A stretch of 64,000 nucleotides of DNA from Chionis minor (lineage: Eukaryota; Chordata; Aves; Charadriiformes; Chionididae), in the NCBI GenBank assembly GCA_013398295.1, contig VZSF01000875.1, positions 124,001 to 188,000 on the forward strand, given 5' to 3'. Both the position numbers and the translations under genes were made by a program. The notes below the pieces were generated by a model. It saw nothing but the letters and a program-made list of their open reading frames with translations, ran no database searches and was not told the DNA's origin. Position 1 is the first letter of the stretch; each line of letters opens with the position of its first letter. Of the stretch, positions 26,040 through 38,310 are shown piece after piece.

Positions 26040-26260
26040 ATTGTGCCTGATTGCTCCTGGGCCATTTTACACCAAGGGCGGCCTGGAAGTGAGTCAGGGG
26101 TAGGGTTATGTCAGCCACGGGGCAGGAAGGCCCCGTGAGTCCCCTGGAGGCCCTCTGACCACGGCCTTTCAAATGCAAATTTTGGTGGAACTGCTGAAAG
26201 CAAACATTGCAGTGCTTTACTGAACCGATCTTAGTTTGCCCGCCTGCGTGCCAAAGCAGG
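26040..26260. other. GC-richer patch with a perfect 8-bp hairpin
   Basis: This segment is clearly richer in G and C than its surroundings. It contains CACGGGGC (26116-26123), a six-base loop, then the exact reverse complement GCCCCGTG (26130-26137). An octamer-type motif ATGCAAAT lies at 26173-26180. The patch is too short and CpG-poor to call a CpG island. Confidence 0.4.
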
Positions 26261-27284
26261 TGATGTGACAGTGTCCAGTCTTGGTTGCGAACATGATTTC
26301 AGAGTGAATATATTACATTTTGAGTTGATTCCCAGTGTCTGTGCTCTCACAGCAATAAGAAAGGCAAAAATTCATAGTCTTCAAAAAGCCAAGGTCTGAA
26401 ACCCACTCTGATAACGTTACATTTTGCCGAGTGGAAGGAAAGGAAAAAGGCTGTTATGGTAAGCTTCTGGCTCCAAATTTCACTCTTCTTGCCAGACAGT
26501 CAGTATCACCAAGTGTTTGTCCTGGAGGGCAAACGCTGTCCAGGAAAATATTGTTTTATTTATTTTTATCCTTGCAAACCTTGTTTGGATCTCAGTTTGG
26601 AAATCCATGGAGCAGGAACAAAGTTTACCCTAGCTTTTCCCTGATGCTTGACAATGGGCTGTCAGCCTTATCAGGTTTTCTTCTGTCTTGCTTCTTTGTA
26701 CTCAGGTTCACTTTCTCTACAGCAAATATTAGAATTATGTGTCCTAGTTTTTCTGTATTCTGGAAAAAGTTGACAAGATCTGTGGAGAGCTTGAATAATG
26801 ATACTAAATTGTGCTATTGCCTGAGCATAGGCTCCCTCTGAATCTGAAATACCGATTGTGAGTCAAACAGGGATTAATAAAAATAAAAAGGTACTAATTG
26901 AAAACTGGTATTTCATGTGTCTTAATGGAACAATGTCAAAATGACAAAAACTAGTTTTGTTTTCTTTTGTGGTAGACTTGCAGGGGTCTAGAAAAAAAGA
27001 AGAAAATTAATTCTGTATTACAATAATCCTCGTATTTGAACAGAAACAATTGCAGAGTTTCCTGTTAGCAACACATGGCAGTCTTGTTCAACAGGAGGCC
27101 AGGCTGTTGCAGCCAAATGCTGGCATCTGAATGCTGGGGGAGTTAGAAGGGGAAATAACCCCAGAAAGTACCAGGCTTTTCTCCTTTCACAAGTGATCCC
27201 ACTGTTGAACTAGTTGTTTGGAGCTAAATGGACCACTAGTTTCCACTGGCACATTTTTTGTATTCTGAAACAGTATTTTAAAGT
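26261..27284. other. No gene recognised
   Basis: The + strand frame at 26431-26841 is open for 136 codons but has no recognisable motif. Its length is within what chance gives in this window. Confidence 0.5.
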
Positions 27285-27333
27285 GCATCTAACACGCAGC
27301 TTTATATGTAGGCATCTAACAGGCAGTTTGTAG
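27285..27333. repeat. Imperfect two-copy tandem duplication
   Basis: The unit GCATCTAACACGCAG...TGTAG (27 bases) is followed at once by GCATCTAACAGGCAG...TGTAG (22 bases). The copies differ by one substitution and a five-base length difference. Confidence 0.75.
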
Positions 27334-30300
27334 AGCTTTTAGCTCTATATATCTAAAAGTTACAGTTTAACTCTGGAAATCGTATCAGTATAGCTTCAAA
27401 ACATCCAATTGTTTATAATTAGGTAGACAAAAATGATCCCAGCCGTACCTCTGTGTTGTTTGAGACTGTATTTACCTCTCTCTGTTATATTACAACATTG
27501 CAGCGTTGACAAGCCAAATTTTGTTCAGTGTACATATGCATTGGATGATGTTTAGGCTGTAGAAAGCACACGAATGAAATATGCTTAGTTGCTAATCATC
27601 TCTGTAATAAACTCTGTTCTGCTTTCTGCTCTCGAAGTGCTCTCTGGGACTAGCTTAGCAGACTCCGTATCTGTGCTGAGACATAAATTACATTTTATTT
27701 TCCAACGGTGTGCAACTGCTTAGTAACATAATATTTGAAATCACTTTTCAATTCTGTTTTGACCCTGTAAAGATCTTCCAGTGTGATTTATGTTGCTGGA
27801 GCAGCCTGGAGGGGAGAAGCAGCAACAGAGTGTGTTACATGGCTCTCTGCTGAGTTTAAGGGGGTGTGCTTGCTGTGGCCAGCTTTTAAGCATCCCAGGC
27901 TGTCGATCCTAGGTGCTAGATTGTCTTTGCCTCGTCTCTCATTTTACCCGTGCAGTTACACTGACATTGTTCTGGTAGACCGTAGAGAGTTAAATCTTAG
28001 CAAGCCTGACCCTGGAAGCTCTTGAGGAACCAAAGTGGGTAGACAAATTCTTGATGGTTGGTGGCTGCCTCCAGATTTACTGGAGAACGTGGATTTGCAG
28101 CCCTGACTTGCACCTTCCCAGGCCTGTAATCCCTCACCCATACTAAGGATTGCCTCAGATCAAGGGAATAGGATTGACTGAGGCCCTTGCTGTTTATCCT
28201 GGAACAATGCAGAAAGCATTAAGAAAGGAGAAAGGAGTTGGCTGCTAGAAAACACTGAAAAAGTTCTTAGCTTGCTTTTGCTCCGAGCATTGTTTTTGCC
28301 GCTCTCTGTTCAGCTGCGTCACACTGTACAGAAACCTGTTACCTTATTACACTCTTGATCTCTCTGGCTCTCCACCTGCCTGAGCTGTCAGCCCCTTTGC
28401 TTTAGGAACAATCGGGTTTGACTTTGTGTATTATTCTTAATACTTGTAAGCACTTGTAGCTAGCACCCACTTGAGTTACCGCGTACTTTATCACTGGACT
28501 GTTCAGCTGCTACTTTTCAGCACCGTCTGGGAGGCTGTGTTGGTACTTTATAGCCTACACCACAAAACAGTTAACACGGGGAGATGCTTTAAAGTGACAG
28601 GTATTCTCTGCAGTGTTTTGCTAACCTTATCTTGTCTTTCTCTGAATTCAAGCAAAGTGAACAGCAAATGTCCTGTATATTGAATTCTTATGATGATATA
28701 TGGGGCTGTTCAGCACTTTCTCTCTCACTGCGGTTACTGTGGGAAACCGGGCATTTTGCTTTCTGTATCAAGGCACTATTCATAAGGCCACAGACTGTAA
28801 CAAAAGTTCTTAGAGTTAAATAGATCACGGTTTTATTTTTACTTTTACAGTTGCATGAAATTGAAAGAAGATTGTGATTAAGAACTACTGAGCAGTTGCA
28901 AAGTTTTGTTTGAAATAGCCCTTGATATTCTTTGATGCTGCACCCGATGCTGCTGGTAGATTATAAGCACTCTGTCGGCTTTGGCTAAGAGAAGTAGAGC
29001 CAGTGTTTAAGAAAAAAAAAAAAGTGTTCATTCTGTTGCTGCAGTAGGCATTCCTAGAGGTGTCTCTGAAGGAAAAACTCATTGGCAGTTACTTTGCTTC
29101 CAAAAAAAGGAGGAAAAAAAAGTTTCTTCCTAGAGCAGCCTGTCAAGTTTTCTATCATTTATTCTTTTAATCAAGTGCAGACTTCCTAAAAGTGACAGGT
29201 TTAGAGATACAAAGTAGCAAGTTGCTTGGAAAACATAAGAATGAATAAATACAGTGTTCATTGCAGTTTAATGGCTCTAGTATATGAGTATGGCAAGTAC
29301 TCAAAAGACTCATGGAAGGCAAAATACAAAATAACTGCTGTCTCTCAGGTCTACACATTGTCTGAACTAAAGTGTGCCTTGATATTCAGTGTTTTCTAAT
29401 ATTGATACTTTTATTTTTTATGTGTGTGTCTATACATACAAAGCATTTTCAAACTTGTTTATCTGAAATAGAAGTTAGCTGTAGATAGAGGACACTTTAC
29501 AGATGGCACCTGTGTTTTTTGACAATCCTTTTTGAAGCAAACAGCTGAATAAAATTTTGAAAAATCTGCTCAGCTCCTCCTTTTGTTCCTTTCTGGGCAT
29601 TTGGAGTTGGAGAGGTTGCACAGATTCTTTTAAGTTGGACTCCACTCCTGTGTGTGGACCACTGTGAAACAGCAGCAAAGACAGGACAAGGAGCTACTCT
29701 GGTTCAGAATGATTTGGAAAAGAGTGATATAAGAAATGAAAATATCAAGAGGGAAGGCTTTCAAAATATTGTGGTTTAATTAAACTATGCCAGAAAGGAA
29801 AAATAAGTAAGTCCATTTATGCGATTATGTGGTGTGGCTGCATTTCCTCTGATGGAAAGGAGCTGCCCATTTATACTGGCCTGAAACAGAAAAAAACCCA
29901 ATCACATGTAAACCTAAACTGAATCTATGAATGAGAAAAATGCAGGCTGAGATTATTTGTGGAAGCACAAAATTTTATGATTACTTCAGCGCTTGGTCAT
30001 GGCTAGTCAGGACCTTGACAGCAACAGTCCTAAACTGAGATTCAAATCAGTTTCTCAGAAGAACTAAATGCCTCTTTTCTTCTATGACAGTTCTCCAACA
30101 GAGACGAAATCAGAGAGAGTGAACCTGACCATATCCTAAACAGAAGTAGATTTAATTACAAAAACACCACGAGCTCCCAGTGAGAAGCAGTGTACGTGTA
30201 GCATACAGGCAAATGCCTCCTCTGGAAATAGTCCCTGGTGCTTGAGAGGGAAAGTCTGCTGGAGGAATTCACTCATTTGCATGCAATTCCCTCTGCCTAG

Positions 30301-33300
30301 AATCCAGCAACAGCCACCTGTAACATCAGCATCTAATAATACATTTCATACCAGTTTTCTTAGAAAACATGCTCAAATATGTCATTTACCTTTTAGAAAT
30401 GAATGTACAATTGATTGCAGAAATCCAGTTTAGATAGTCTGGTATAGCCCATGTTATGAACTGCTTGAAAGGGGTGACAACAGAACTAATTAACAATGAA
30501 AATGCCTGATTGATACCACTCATTTTGTTTCCTGTTTGCTTCTGTTGTGAATGTTCTGCTTTTCCCAAGTAATTTTGAAATCTAAAAGTGTAGCTGTTAG
30601 ATCCTAATTATCCAGTACTTGTGTCCGCAACATGCTGTTAAACACAAACTGAAAGTTTGTGTTCTTTATCATCAACAGGCACCACACTGTGAGCATGTTA
30701 TGAAAAGAGACCAGACAAATAGCCATGTTTTATGTGTCTGAATATATACATAAAGAAGACTCTTTTGGGAGGCATGATACGCTTTTAGAACATCCATTTC
30801 TCTTTATTAACTGAGTCTGTTGCCTTTGTGACTGAGAAGCAGGCTCTTCTCAAAAGAAATATTTAGCTCTATAGAAAACCAAATAATGCTGTACGTTAGA
30901 TGTGGTTTGTATGTAATTTATCTGTTTGTTTCCCTCCAAAACCTTGGTTTCTCTAAGTTAGTATTAGCTACATCCAGGTCGTAATTAATAGAGTGACTTA
31001 AGTGAGGAGTAGGTTTCAACCTCTTAGCCAACAAGGTACAGAAATCTGGTTATCAGCTGCATAGAGCTAGATAACCAGCTGCCACTTTGAGAATAATACT
31101 GAGTCACTGGATAGCAATGATTCTGTAATGGAAATTTTTCATTGAAGTTTCATGTTGCTATGCTGTGTGCTTTGTGAATGGATATTGTTCAGGAAAGCTG
31201 CAACGCTGATCATTTCCTTTAGGAGTCTGGGTGGAAGCTTTGAAGCTACTTATAAAGTCCAGGAAGCTCTGCAGAAAAAAGATGTATTTATAAGGGTACT
31301 TCTTAATAGGTTGACAGGTGCTTTAAAGGTAGATGGATTCAACTCTATTGGATTCCAGCTGTAGCCTGAAATAGGTATGATGTTGTCACAGATAACAAAA
31401 TTTTGAGGGATCCTGAATGAGGATGTCACTGAATTCTAGCATTGTATTAGCAGACGGGGCAGCTTGCCAAGGCACTCAGAGCAGCTCAAGAGTGTTATGT
31501 GTTAAAGAGTTGGAAACGGTAATGATGTCTTCAAGGAGACAAATGGACAAATATACTGAAGTCTGCAAAGCCAGAGCATAGTAATTGGATCGATGACTTG
31601 ACTACGATAAAGTACACGGTGGATGAAAAGGAAGAGGACTGTTAAGTTCTCCCTTTTTTATTGTCAGTTGAAAATGAGTCTGGAATGGATCTTTTGGTGT
31701 AGAAGTCAGTAATACCTCCTGTGAGAAACATACAGTTTGCCTTCCCTCAGAAGCAGAAGTTCATCATTCTGTTGTGATGTCAGTAAAGAGAGCAGTGTGC
31801 TCTAAATCTATGTGCTTAAATCATAGGTCTTGGATCTGGGGGTGGTGGCTGATGACAAATGGTAGTGCCTGAAAGCTCTTGCTCGTTAAGGAAAAAAAAC
31901 TTTAGGTTTGGACTTCAGGAAAGCTAGAATGAGCAGAAACATCACATGAGTAAACAGGTCCTGTAACTGGCTGTCCAGGGGCAGGGAAGGGAAGTGTAAG
32001 AGAGAAGATGGAGCAGCTGCTCTTTCAGTAGGTTGATGCTGTTCCCATTGACATACAGCAGCACGGTTCTGACTGACTACAAAGAGGGCAGGATTATTGC
32101 CATCGTCTCTGATTTGGCTGCTGCTTTTGACCAGTGAAAAAAGATCAGTTGTGTGAATGTTCATTTGTACTATAGCTCCACTACTTATGAATTAAAGGAA
32201 GCTGTTCTACACATGGGTGTGTGAGGAGGTATCTTAGCGTATGCATTTTATAGTACTCCCAAAATAAGTTTTGGAATACTCCTACAGGAAGAGGAAAAAG
32301 AAGGGCAAAGGATGTGTAAGCATTAACACAGCCTACTGAAATACGGAGACCGTTTAGCCTTCAACAGAAAGCTGTTATGCCTTGAGGTGAAACCTGGCAA
32401 CCATTTAACAGTATGCAGGAAAACTTGCAGGAATCTGAAGATGCTGTAGCCAAGTGAGATCACAGGGAGTGATAGGTGGGCAGAACGTGATTGCTGTTTG
32501 GACTTCCGCCAGGCGTTCTGGTTAATGTTTCTTTATCTGTCTCGTGACAGCTTGACAAGTGAAATAGGAAGTGATTCTGCCTGATAGGAAAAAAAACCTA
32601 TAAAAATATTATATCCGTATCACTAATATAAACTATAAAAGCATAGTGTATAGAGAAAGATTCTATTTTAAAATGCCGGTTCCTAGTCTTCATTATTTTT
32701 GTGAGCTGTGGTGGTGTGAATTGATGAAACAGATCAAGGAGCTATATTCCTTCTGTTGCTTTCAGTGAGCTTGAATTTTATAAGGAAAACAGAAGAAGAA
32801 AAGATTATTAAGCTCCTTGGCTACATGAAGAAGGTTCTTGCTGGCAAACTTGTACGAGCAAAGATGTTATTTTAATCTTACCGACTATTTTGCCTGCTCA
32901 GTCCACATCCAAGTTCTTCCAGAATGCCTGGCATTCCTAAAAATGATCCTGAAATAACTGAACTTTGTACTGTTCAGATGTTCTCACTTTCTGTGACTGG
33001 TACCACCGACTCTAGTTCTGGTTCTTATCAATCACTATTTGCCTGCATAATTCAATTTTAGACAGAAGTTTTTCCTGCTGCTGATGCTCCACATGACATA
33101 CTTTCTATTTTCATATGTAAATGCCCCACCAAATAAAATAAGAAAAAGGCTATCATTGTGTAATAGGGAGTGACTTTCTTTTTTAACTAACCAGAGAGCC
33201 TGCTGCTTACTCTTTAATTCATGTTTTCATACAAAGTCTATTCCATTCATCATCTGCCAGCGTTTCAGAAATTAAATTCCAGGACTGCCTTATTTTCCTC

Positions 33301-34893
33301 TTTGTTGACCACTTTAGGTTTTTTGCACTGGTGGGTTTTCCACATTACTTCTAGTAGATAGCAATTTACTTTGTTTCTGCACCAGTGATGGGGAGACAGG
33401 CCTGTAATTCTCTTACACCTTTCTACTGGCTAGAAACTAACTTCTAGTACTTAGAGTTATCTAATTGTATTTGCCTCTTTTTGTGTAAGGTAGAAAAACA
33501 GGCTGGGAGGGGAACAGCAGGTCTTATACCCTTCTTTGTAACAAAGTAGAATCAACTTCTCATTTAAAAAAAAAAAAAGCCTGCTGAACACACAGAAGCC
33601 TTTTTATTTCAGGTTGCATTCTCTGCTTCCACAGAAATGAAATGCATTTTCAGCTGTATTTTTATAGAACAGCAGCTAGTGACTAGTTAAATTAATCAGA
33701 AGTGTCTATCTGCATGGTTATCGTGGGGGATATATTCCATTAAGTGATTGCTTTTTCTATTTTAAGGTGTTATTTAGAATGTGACTAAATACTGTCTGTC
33801 AAACTTACTGTGTTCTGTAAGCTTCTTCTTGCCTCTTCTGCTCTTTATTTGCTACCCACTTTTGCCCTCTCATGTAGTGCTTTTTCTAAAACTTGGACTT
33901 AATCCTGGTACCCGTGAACAAGGTTAAGAATTCTTTTCAGTTTGAAATGTTTCACCTAGAATACTTTGAGAAGAAATTCAACAGCAAGTAAAATTAAATC
34001 CATTCCACATAGCTAATAAATCCTCAGGGACTGAAACTTAACTCTATAAGTAAATATGAATTTCAGGTAAAGTTTTCTCTGCTCAAGTGCTGATGCTGTT
34101 GGAGAACTGGAATTGGAGAAGTACTCCGCTGCTCCATCAGTTTACTGGTGCTCTGAACTCTCCTAGGAGGAGCCAGGATACTGATGAGGCCAAAATTTGA
34201 CAGGATTTGAAATGAAATGAGATTTTGATGTATATGATAAGAAATGCTGAGCTATGTGACTTAATGCTAACATCAATTTTGCAAGAACTACTGGATCTTA
34301 TTCTACATTTTTTTAAACCACTCCATGTGAGGAGTTTGGGAGGAGACCATTCTGCCATTTGTCTGGTTTTTGGACCATCATCTGAGGACTCTACTATTCA
34401 ACAAGGTTGTATCTACAACACCAGATTTAGATGATGCAGAGCTCCAATTCACCTGGAAATGACTGTGCTCCTGTGATTTAGTTAAAATGAACTGTCAGAA
34501 GTGAGACACTTTTTACATATTTTTAAATGTAGCTCAGGAGCTGAAGTAAACCCCAGTGACACTTACCAGTTAATCATTTTATGTCAGCCTTTCCTGTCAA
34601 GGCAAAGCGTGTATTCCTAATAGAAAACAATGCAGAAATCAAGTGTGGCTCTTTTACAACAGTACTAATACTTATTACAGTGCAGATGCTAACACCTGAA
34701 AATGTCGCTGTTGGATTATACTTCTTTACCAACCTACATTCAGATAATTTACAAAACAACTGAGTGCCTGATTAAATCTTCCAAAATAATCAGAACAGTC
34801 CATAATTTTATTTTTTTTTATTATTTTACAACAAAGTATTCATCTTGAAGAAGATGTAAGTGACAGGAAAGAGAATTGCATGTAAGGACATTA
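27334..34893. other. No gene recognised over about 7.5 kb
   Basis: No open frame exceeds about 92 codons on either strand, and none shows a protein family motif. A-runs occur at about 29011-29022 and 33566-33578. I saw no CR1 3' end, no LTR pair and no RNA gene. Confidence 0.55.
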
Positions 34894-34915
34894 TCTTAGT
34901 CTGCTCTTAGTCTGC
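34894..34915. repeat. Perfect 11-bp tandem duplication
   Basis: TCTTAGTCTGC occurs twice head to tail with no mismatch. Confidence 0.85.
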
Positions 34916-37498
34916 TGCTCTGTTTAACAACAGTGACTTGCCAGTCCATTTTTGGCCATTCCAGTAAAAATTGACACTACTTTGCACTACCTAGCCTTCT
35001 CATGCAAATGAACAAATACTGAGTGGTTTTGAAAGTCACACAATCTATTCAGGGTGTCCACCTGAAGATTTAGAAGCCTGTTCCTCATCCTGTAAGCTTA
35101 AAAATGCTAGAGATGGTCCCTTAGTAGTTGCAGCTTTGCTTTAATTAGTTTGTGTCATATTATAGAAATGCACCTGAAGCATTTGTGATGATAGCTCAAC
35201 ATTGTAGGCAAGGACCTGAACCTATTGAAGTTAATGTCAAAACTCTGTTTGGCTTCAGTGGTGCAGAACTGGACTGCAAATGAATAAACCAGCCAGCTGG
35301 ATATATTGTAGAGAAATAATTATTGCAGACTCTCTGAAAGTTCCTCATTAACACTATTGCATGTGAACTTTGCAAGCAAATGCTTGGAGCTAGTCTGATA
35401 GCTATTCGTTAGACAAGTGAATTAATAACTGTGGCTGCTGGTTCATGCAGAGGGTTTTCTGTTATTTTTTTGTCATTTCTTTGAAGACTTCAAACAGTAT
35501 AAATGATTTAAAGGCTTCACTCCACTAGATGGGGAAAAAGATGCTTATAGTGTAGTACTTGCTTACACTCTGCAATTATTGATATGATGTAATATTTTTA
35601 CGCTTGGGTAAGTATAGATTTTGAATAAAAGAATTTAATTAACACTGAATAGATGTTCCTCATAAGGGGAAAATTCTCTAGTTCTGTTTCATTAATGCTT
35701 CATGCTTCTAGCAGTCAACTAATTTAATTTTACTCCTGGTGTTCAAGGTCTGTGCTTTTCTATCCTTCTGTCTTTCAGTCTGTGTTTTATAGTTGGGAAG
35801 AGAAGATCAGCCAGAGACATAAAACAAAGGGAAAAGTGTAAAGTATTTTGCAGTGGACATGTATCTATGTCTGTACATAAAATCTAAGTAATGCAAAAAA
35901 TAAGGTCTTTGGAATGATCTCTGAGGTCAGAAAGCCTATTTTAAAAAGTTAGCTAAAGGAAAATGAATTATTTAAAATAATTAAAGGTAGGTAGGATCAG
36001 TCACATTATAAAAGTAATCCATGCACATACAGACAACCACATTCATTTAATTTGACTTACGAAGAAATATAAGGGTTTTGAGGATCAAAATGCATTTTGG
36101 GATTAGTCTTTTTTTGAGTTTGTCTATGCAGTACAATAGGATTTTGTATAAAATGCCTAAATTCAGGATACTAAACAAGTGAAATGTGGCAAACTTTCAA
36201 AGCTAGTAGAAAAATCTGTTCAAATCATCTGCCAAGCAGTAAGGGGTTTAGTGTGAGAAGTCCAGGAGAACGATTGTTTTTAAAGTCTGAGCCAAACATT
36301 TTTTCAGTTTGTTTTTTTTCGCCACTAACTCAGTACAATTGAATTAAATGTTTTCATGCAGAAGTGTTAAGTGCCTGGTTTCAGTCTTTGCTAGTGCTCG
36401 ATGTTTATCTTATAAAGTTGATAAAATTTTAAGCAACTTCAGGTTATTTCATTCAGATCTTATGGTTGTACTATGATCCTCTACTTTGGATCTCACACAT
36501 TTCTAACTATTTTCTTCATTATCATCTGTCTACATTTCTACTAACTTATGCTATTTTTCATTAATTGAATTTTTCTGAAGTGCTAGCTTACTTTTTTTTT
36601 TTATAATGCAGGTAATTAGATTTTAGTAGCATATTTTTTAGGGGCCTTGCTCGAAGGAAGGAGTTTTAAACAGTATTTTGGGAGTTGTGGAGCAGACCAA
36701 TGCGCTATAATAATCATAGTTCAATAATCCAAGAATGATACCTCAAGGGAGCTATGACTCCAGTGTATAATTTCTTCATGTATACTTGTCCTTAATGGTA
36801 AAATTGGATTAAAAAAAATAAGAAAAAGAATAGAAAGAAAGAAGCTGGAAAATTGATTCTTCTTGAAGGTCATGAATGTTTTCTGAAAAGAAGATAAAAA
36901 ATGAACATGAAAATCTTCTTGTTAAAAGAAATTGTGCTAGCTTTGTTTGGAATAATAAGGGTTTTATCAGTACAAGAAAGGGTCTCATAATAATAAAACC
37001 TAATTGCTATTTTCATCTGAAACTGCGAAGTATTCAATGGCTATAAAACAGCCAAAGAAAAAGAGAGGAGAAGAAAAGAAGCTTGAAGAGAATAATATTG
37101 ATTACATGGAACTACGAGCTGAAGGACAGATTCATACTATATTGTAATTTAAAGAGAAGAGGGTGTGAAGGAGGAGGGGATGAGTAGAGAAGGCGAGTCA
37201 ACCAAAACTGCAAGATAATGTTTAATTTGAAGTATTTTCTCTCCTGTATTTGCCTGAAGTATCTTTCAAGTGAATGAAAGAATTTGATATAAAAAAGGAA
37301 GCTTAGGGAGCAAATGAAGAGGGAAAGTGAAATTTGCATGGCATCTAAACCCGCCAAAAAAGAGCATAGTGGCAAAAGTCCAGTTTGGAGGTTTTACAAA
37401 ACATTGGAATGGTTTGTCTTGAAGGATGCCTTAATGACCAATCTTTGTAAATAAGCTTGTTCACTTCAAAAGTGCATGCAACAGAAATATTTAGAGAT
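34916..37498. other. No gene recognised; purine-rich block at about 36800-37190
   Basis: From about 36807 to 37190 the + strand is unusually rich in A and G, including 'agaaaaagaatagaaagaa' and 'gagaggagaagaaaagaag' and later GGA-rich runs. No open frame with recognisable content was found. Confidence 0.55.
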
Positions 37499-38115
37499 TC
37501 ACATAGTCATTGGGTTTGGAAGTGACCTATTGATATCAGCTGATCCAACTTCCTGCTGAAGCACAGTCACCTAGAACATGTTGCCTGGGACCAAGTCCAG
37601 TTGGGTTTTAAATATCTCCGAGGATGAAGACTGCACAACCTCCCTGAGCAATCTGTGCCAGTGTTCTACTATCCTCACAGTAAAAAAAGTATTTTTTTGT
37701 GTTTGGAAGGACTTCCGTGCTCTTTAATTTGCACTCATTGCCTCTTACGCTGTTAGTGGGCACTACAGCGAAGAGTCTGGCTCTCTCATCTTTACTCCCT
37801 CCCATCAGGTATTTATACACGTCAATATGATCCCCTTGGACCTTCTCTTCTCCAGGCTCAACAGTCCCAGGTCTCAGCCTCTCCTCATATGAAAGATGCT
37901 CCAATCCCTTAGTCATCTTTGTGGCCCCTTGTTAACAAAAGCCTTAACAAAAGGGCTTTTGTTAGCCCTTATCTCACTTCAGTAAGTCCGTATCTTTCTT
38001 GTACTGGGGACCCCAGGCCTGGACCCAGCATTCGAGATGTGACCTTACCAGTGCTGAGCTGAGGTGAAATACCACCTCCCTCAACTTACTAGCAGCACTT
38101 TTCCTGATACAGATA
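37499..38115 (-). mobile_element. CR1 LINE 3' part, antisense, diverged
   Basis: Read on the minus strand this is the 3' portion of a CR1. The 3' end lies at low coordinates ('cattgggtttggaagtgacc' on +, the antisense of the CR1 3' UTR). After it come the antisense of the ORF2 C-terminal region ('tctcttctccaggctcaac', 'tctcagcctctcctcatatg') and the block with 'ccagtgctgagctgaggtg'. Many indels and stops show it is older than the copy at 18 kb. Between about 37930 and 37970 the sequence departs from the usual CR1 and forms a short hairpin. Confidence 0.88.
37608..37916 (-). pseudogene. Broken CR1 ORF2 C-terminal coding remnant
   Basis: The minus-strand frame begins LEHLSYEERLRPG and continues with YKYLMGGSKDERARLFAVVP, then SVRGNE, echoing the conserved order of the CR1 ORF2 tail (Y-x-YL-GG, ARLF-VVP, RGN). 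The frame drifts after that, with KKYFF still visible. It has no endonuclease or polymerase domain. Confidence 0.8.
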
Positions 38116-38159
38116 CATGTCTACTTTAAGTGTCCCGTAATCTGGTCCTCCTTCAACAA

Positions 38160-38310
38160 GGGTAAGTCTTCTTGTTCCAGACTTGCCCACCGGTCTCAGG
38201 GGCCTGGGATTCCTGCAGGCTGGTCATACCAGTGAAGACTAAGTCAAACAGGGCTTGAGTACCTTGACCTTTCCATGTCCTTTGTCAGCAGGGCCCCTGG
38301 TGACGTCCAG
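38160..38310 (-). mobile_element. CR1 ORF2 linker fragment, antisense
   Basis: The + strand reads 'ctcaggggcctgggattcc' then 'ctggtcataccagtgaagac' and 'tttccatgtcctttgtcagc', the antisense of the CR1 ORF2 region between endonuclease and reverse transcriptase. On the minus strand, pieces such as TKDME and VWNK can be read in broken frames. It has the same orientation as the adjoining 3' fragment but skips the polymerase domain between them. It is therefore either the same insertion with an internal deletion or a second insertion. Confidence 0.75.
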
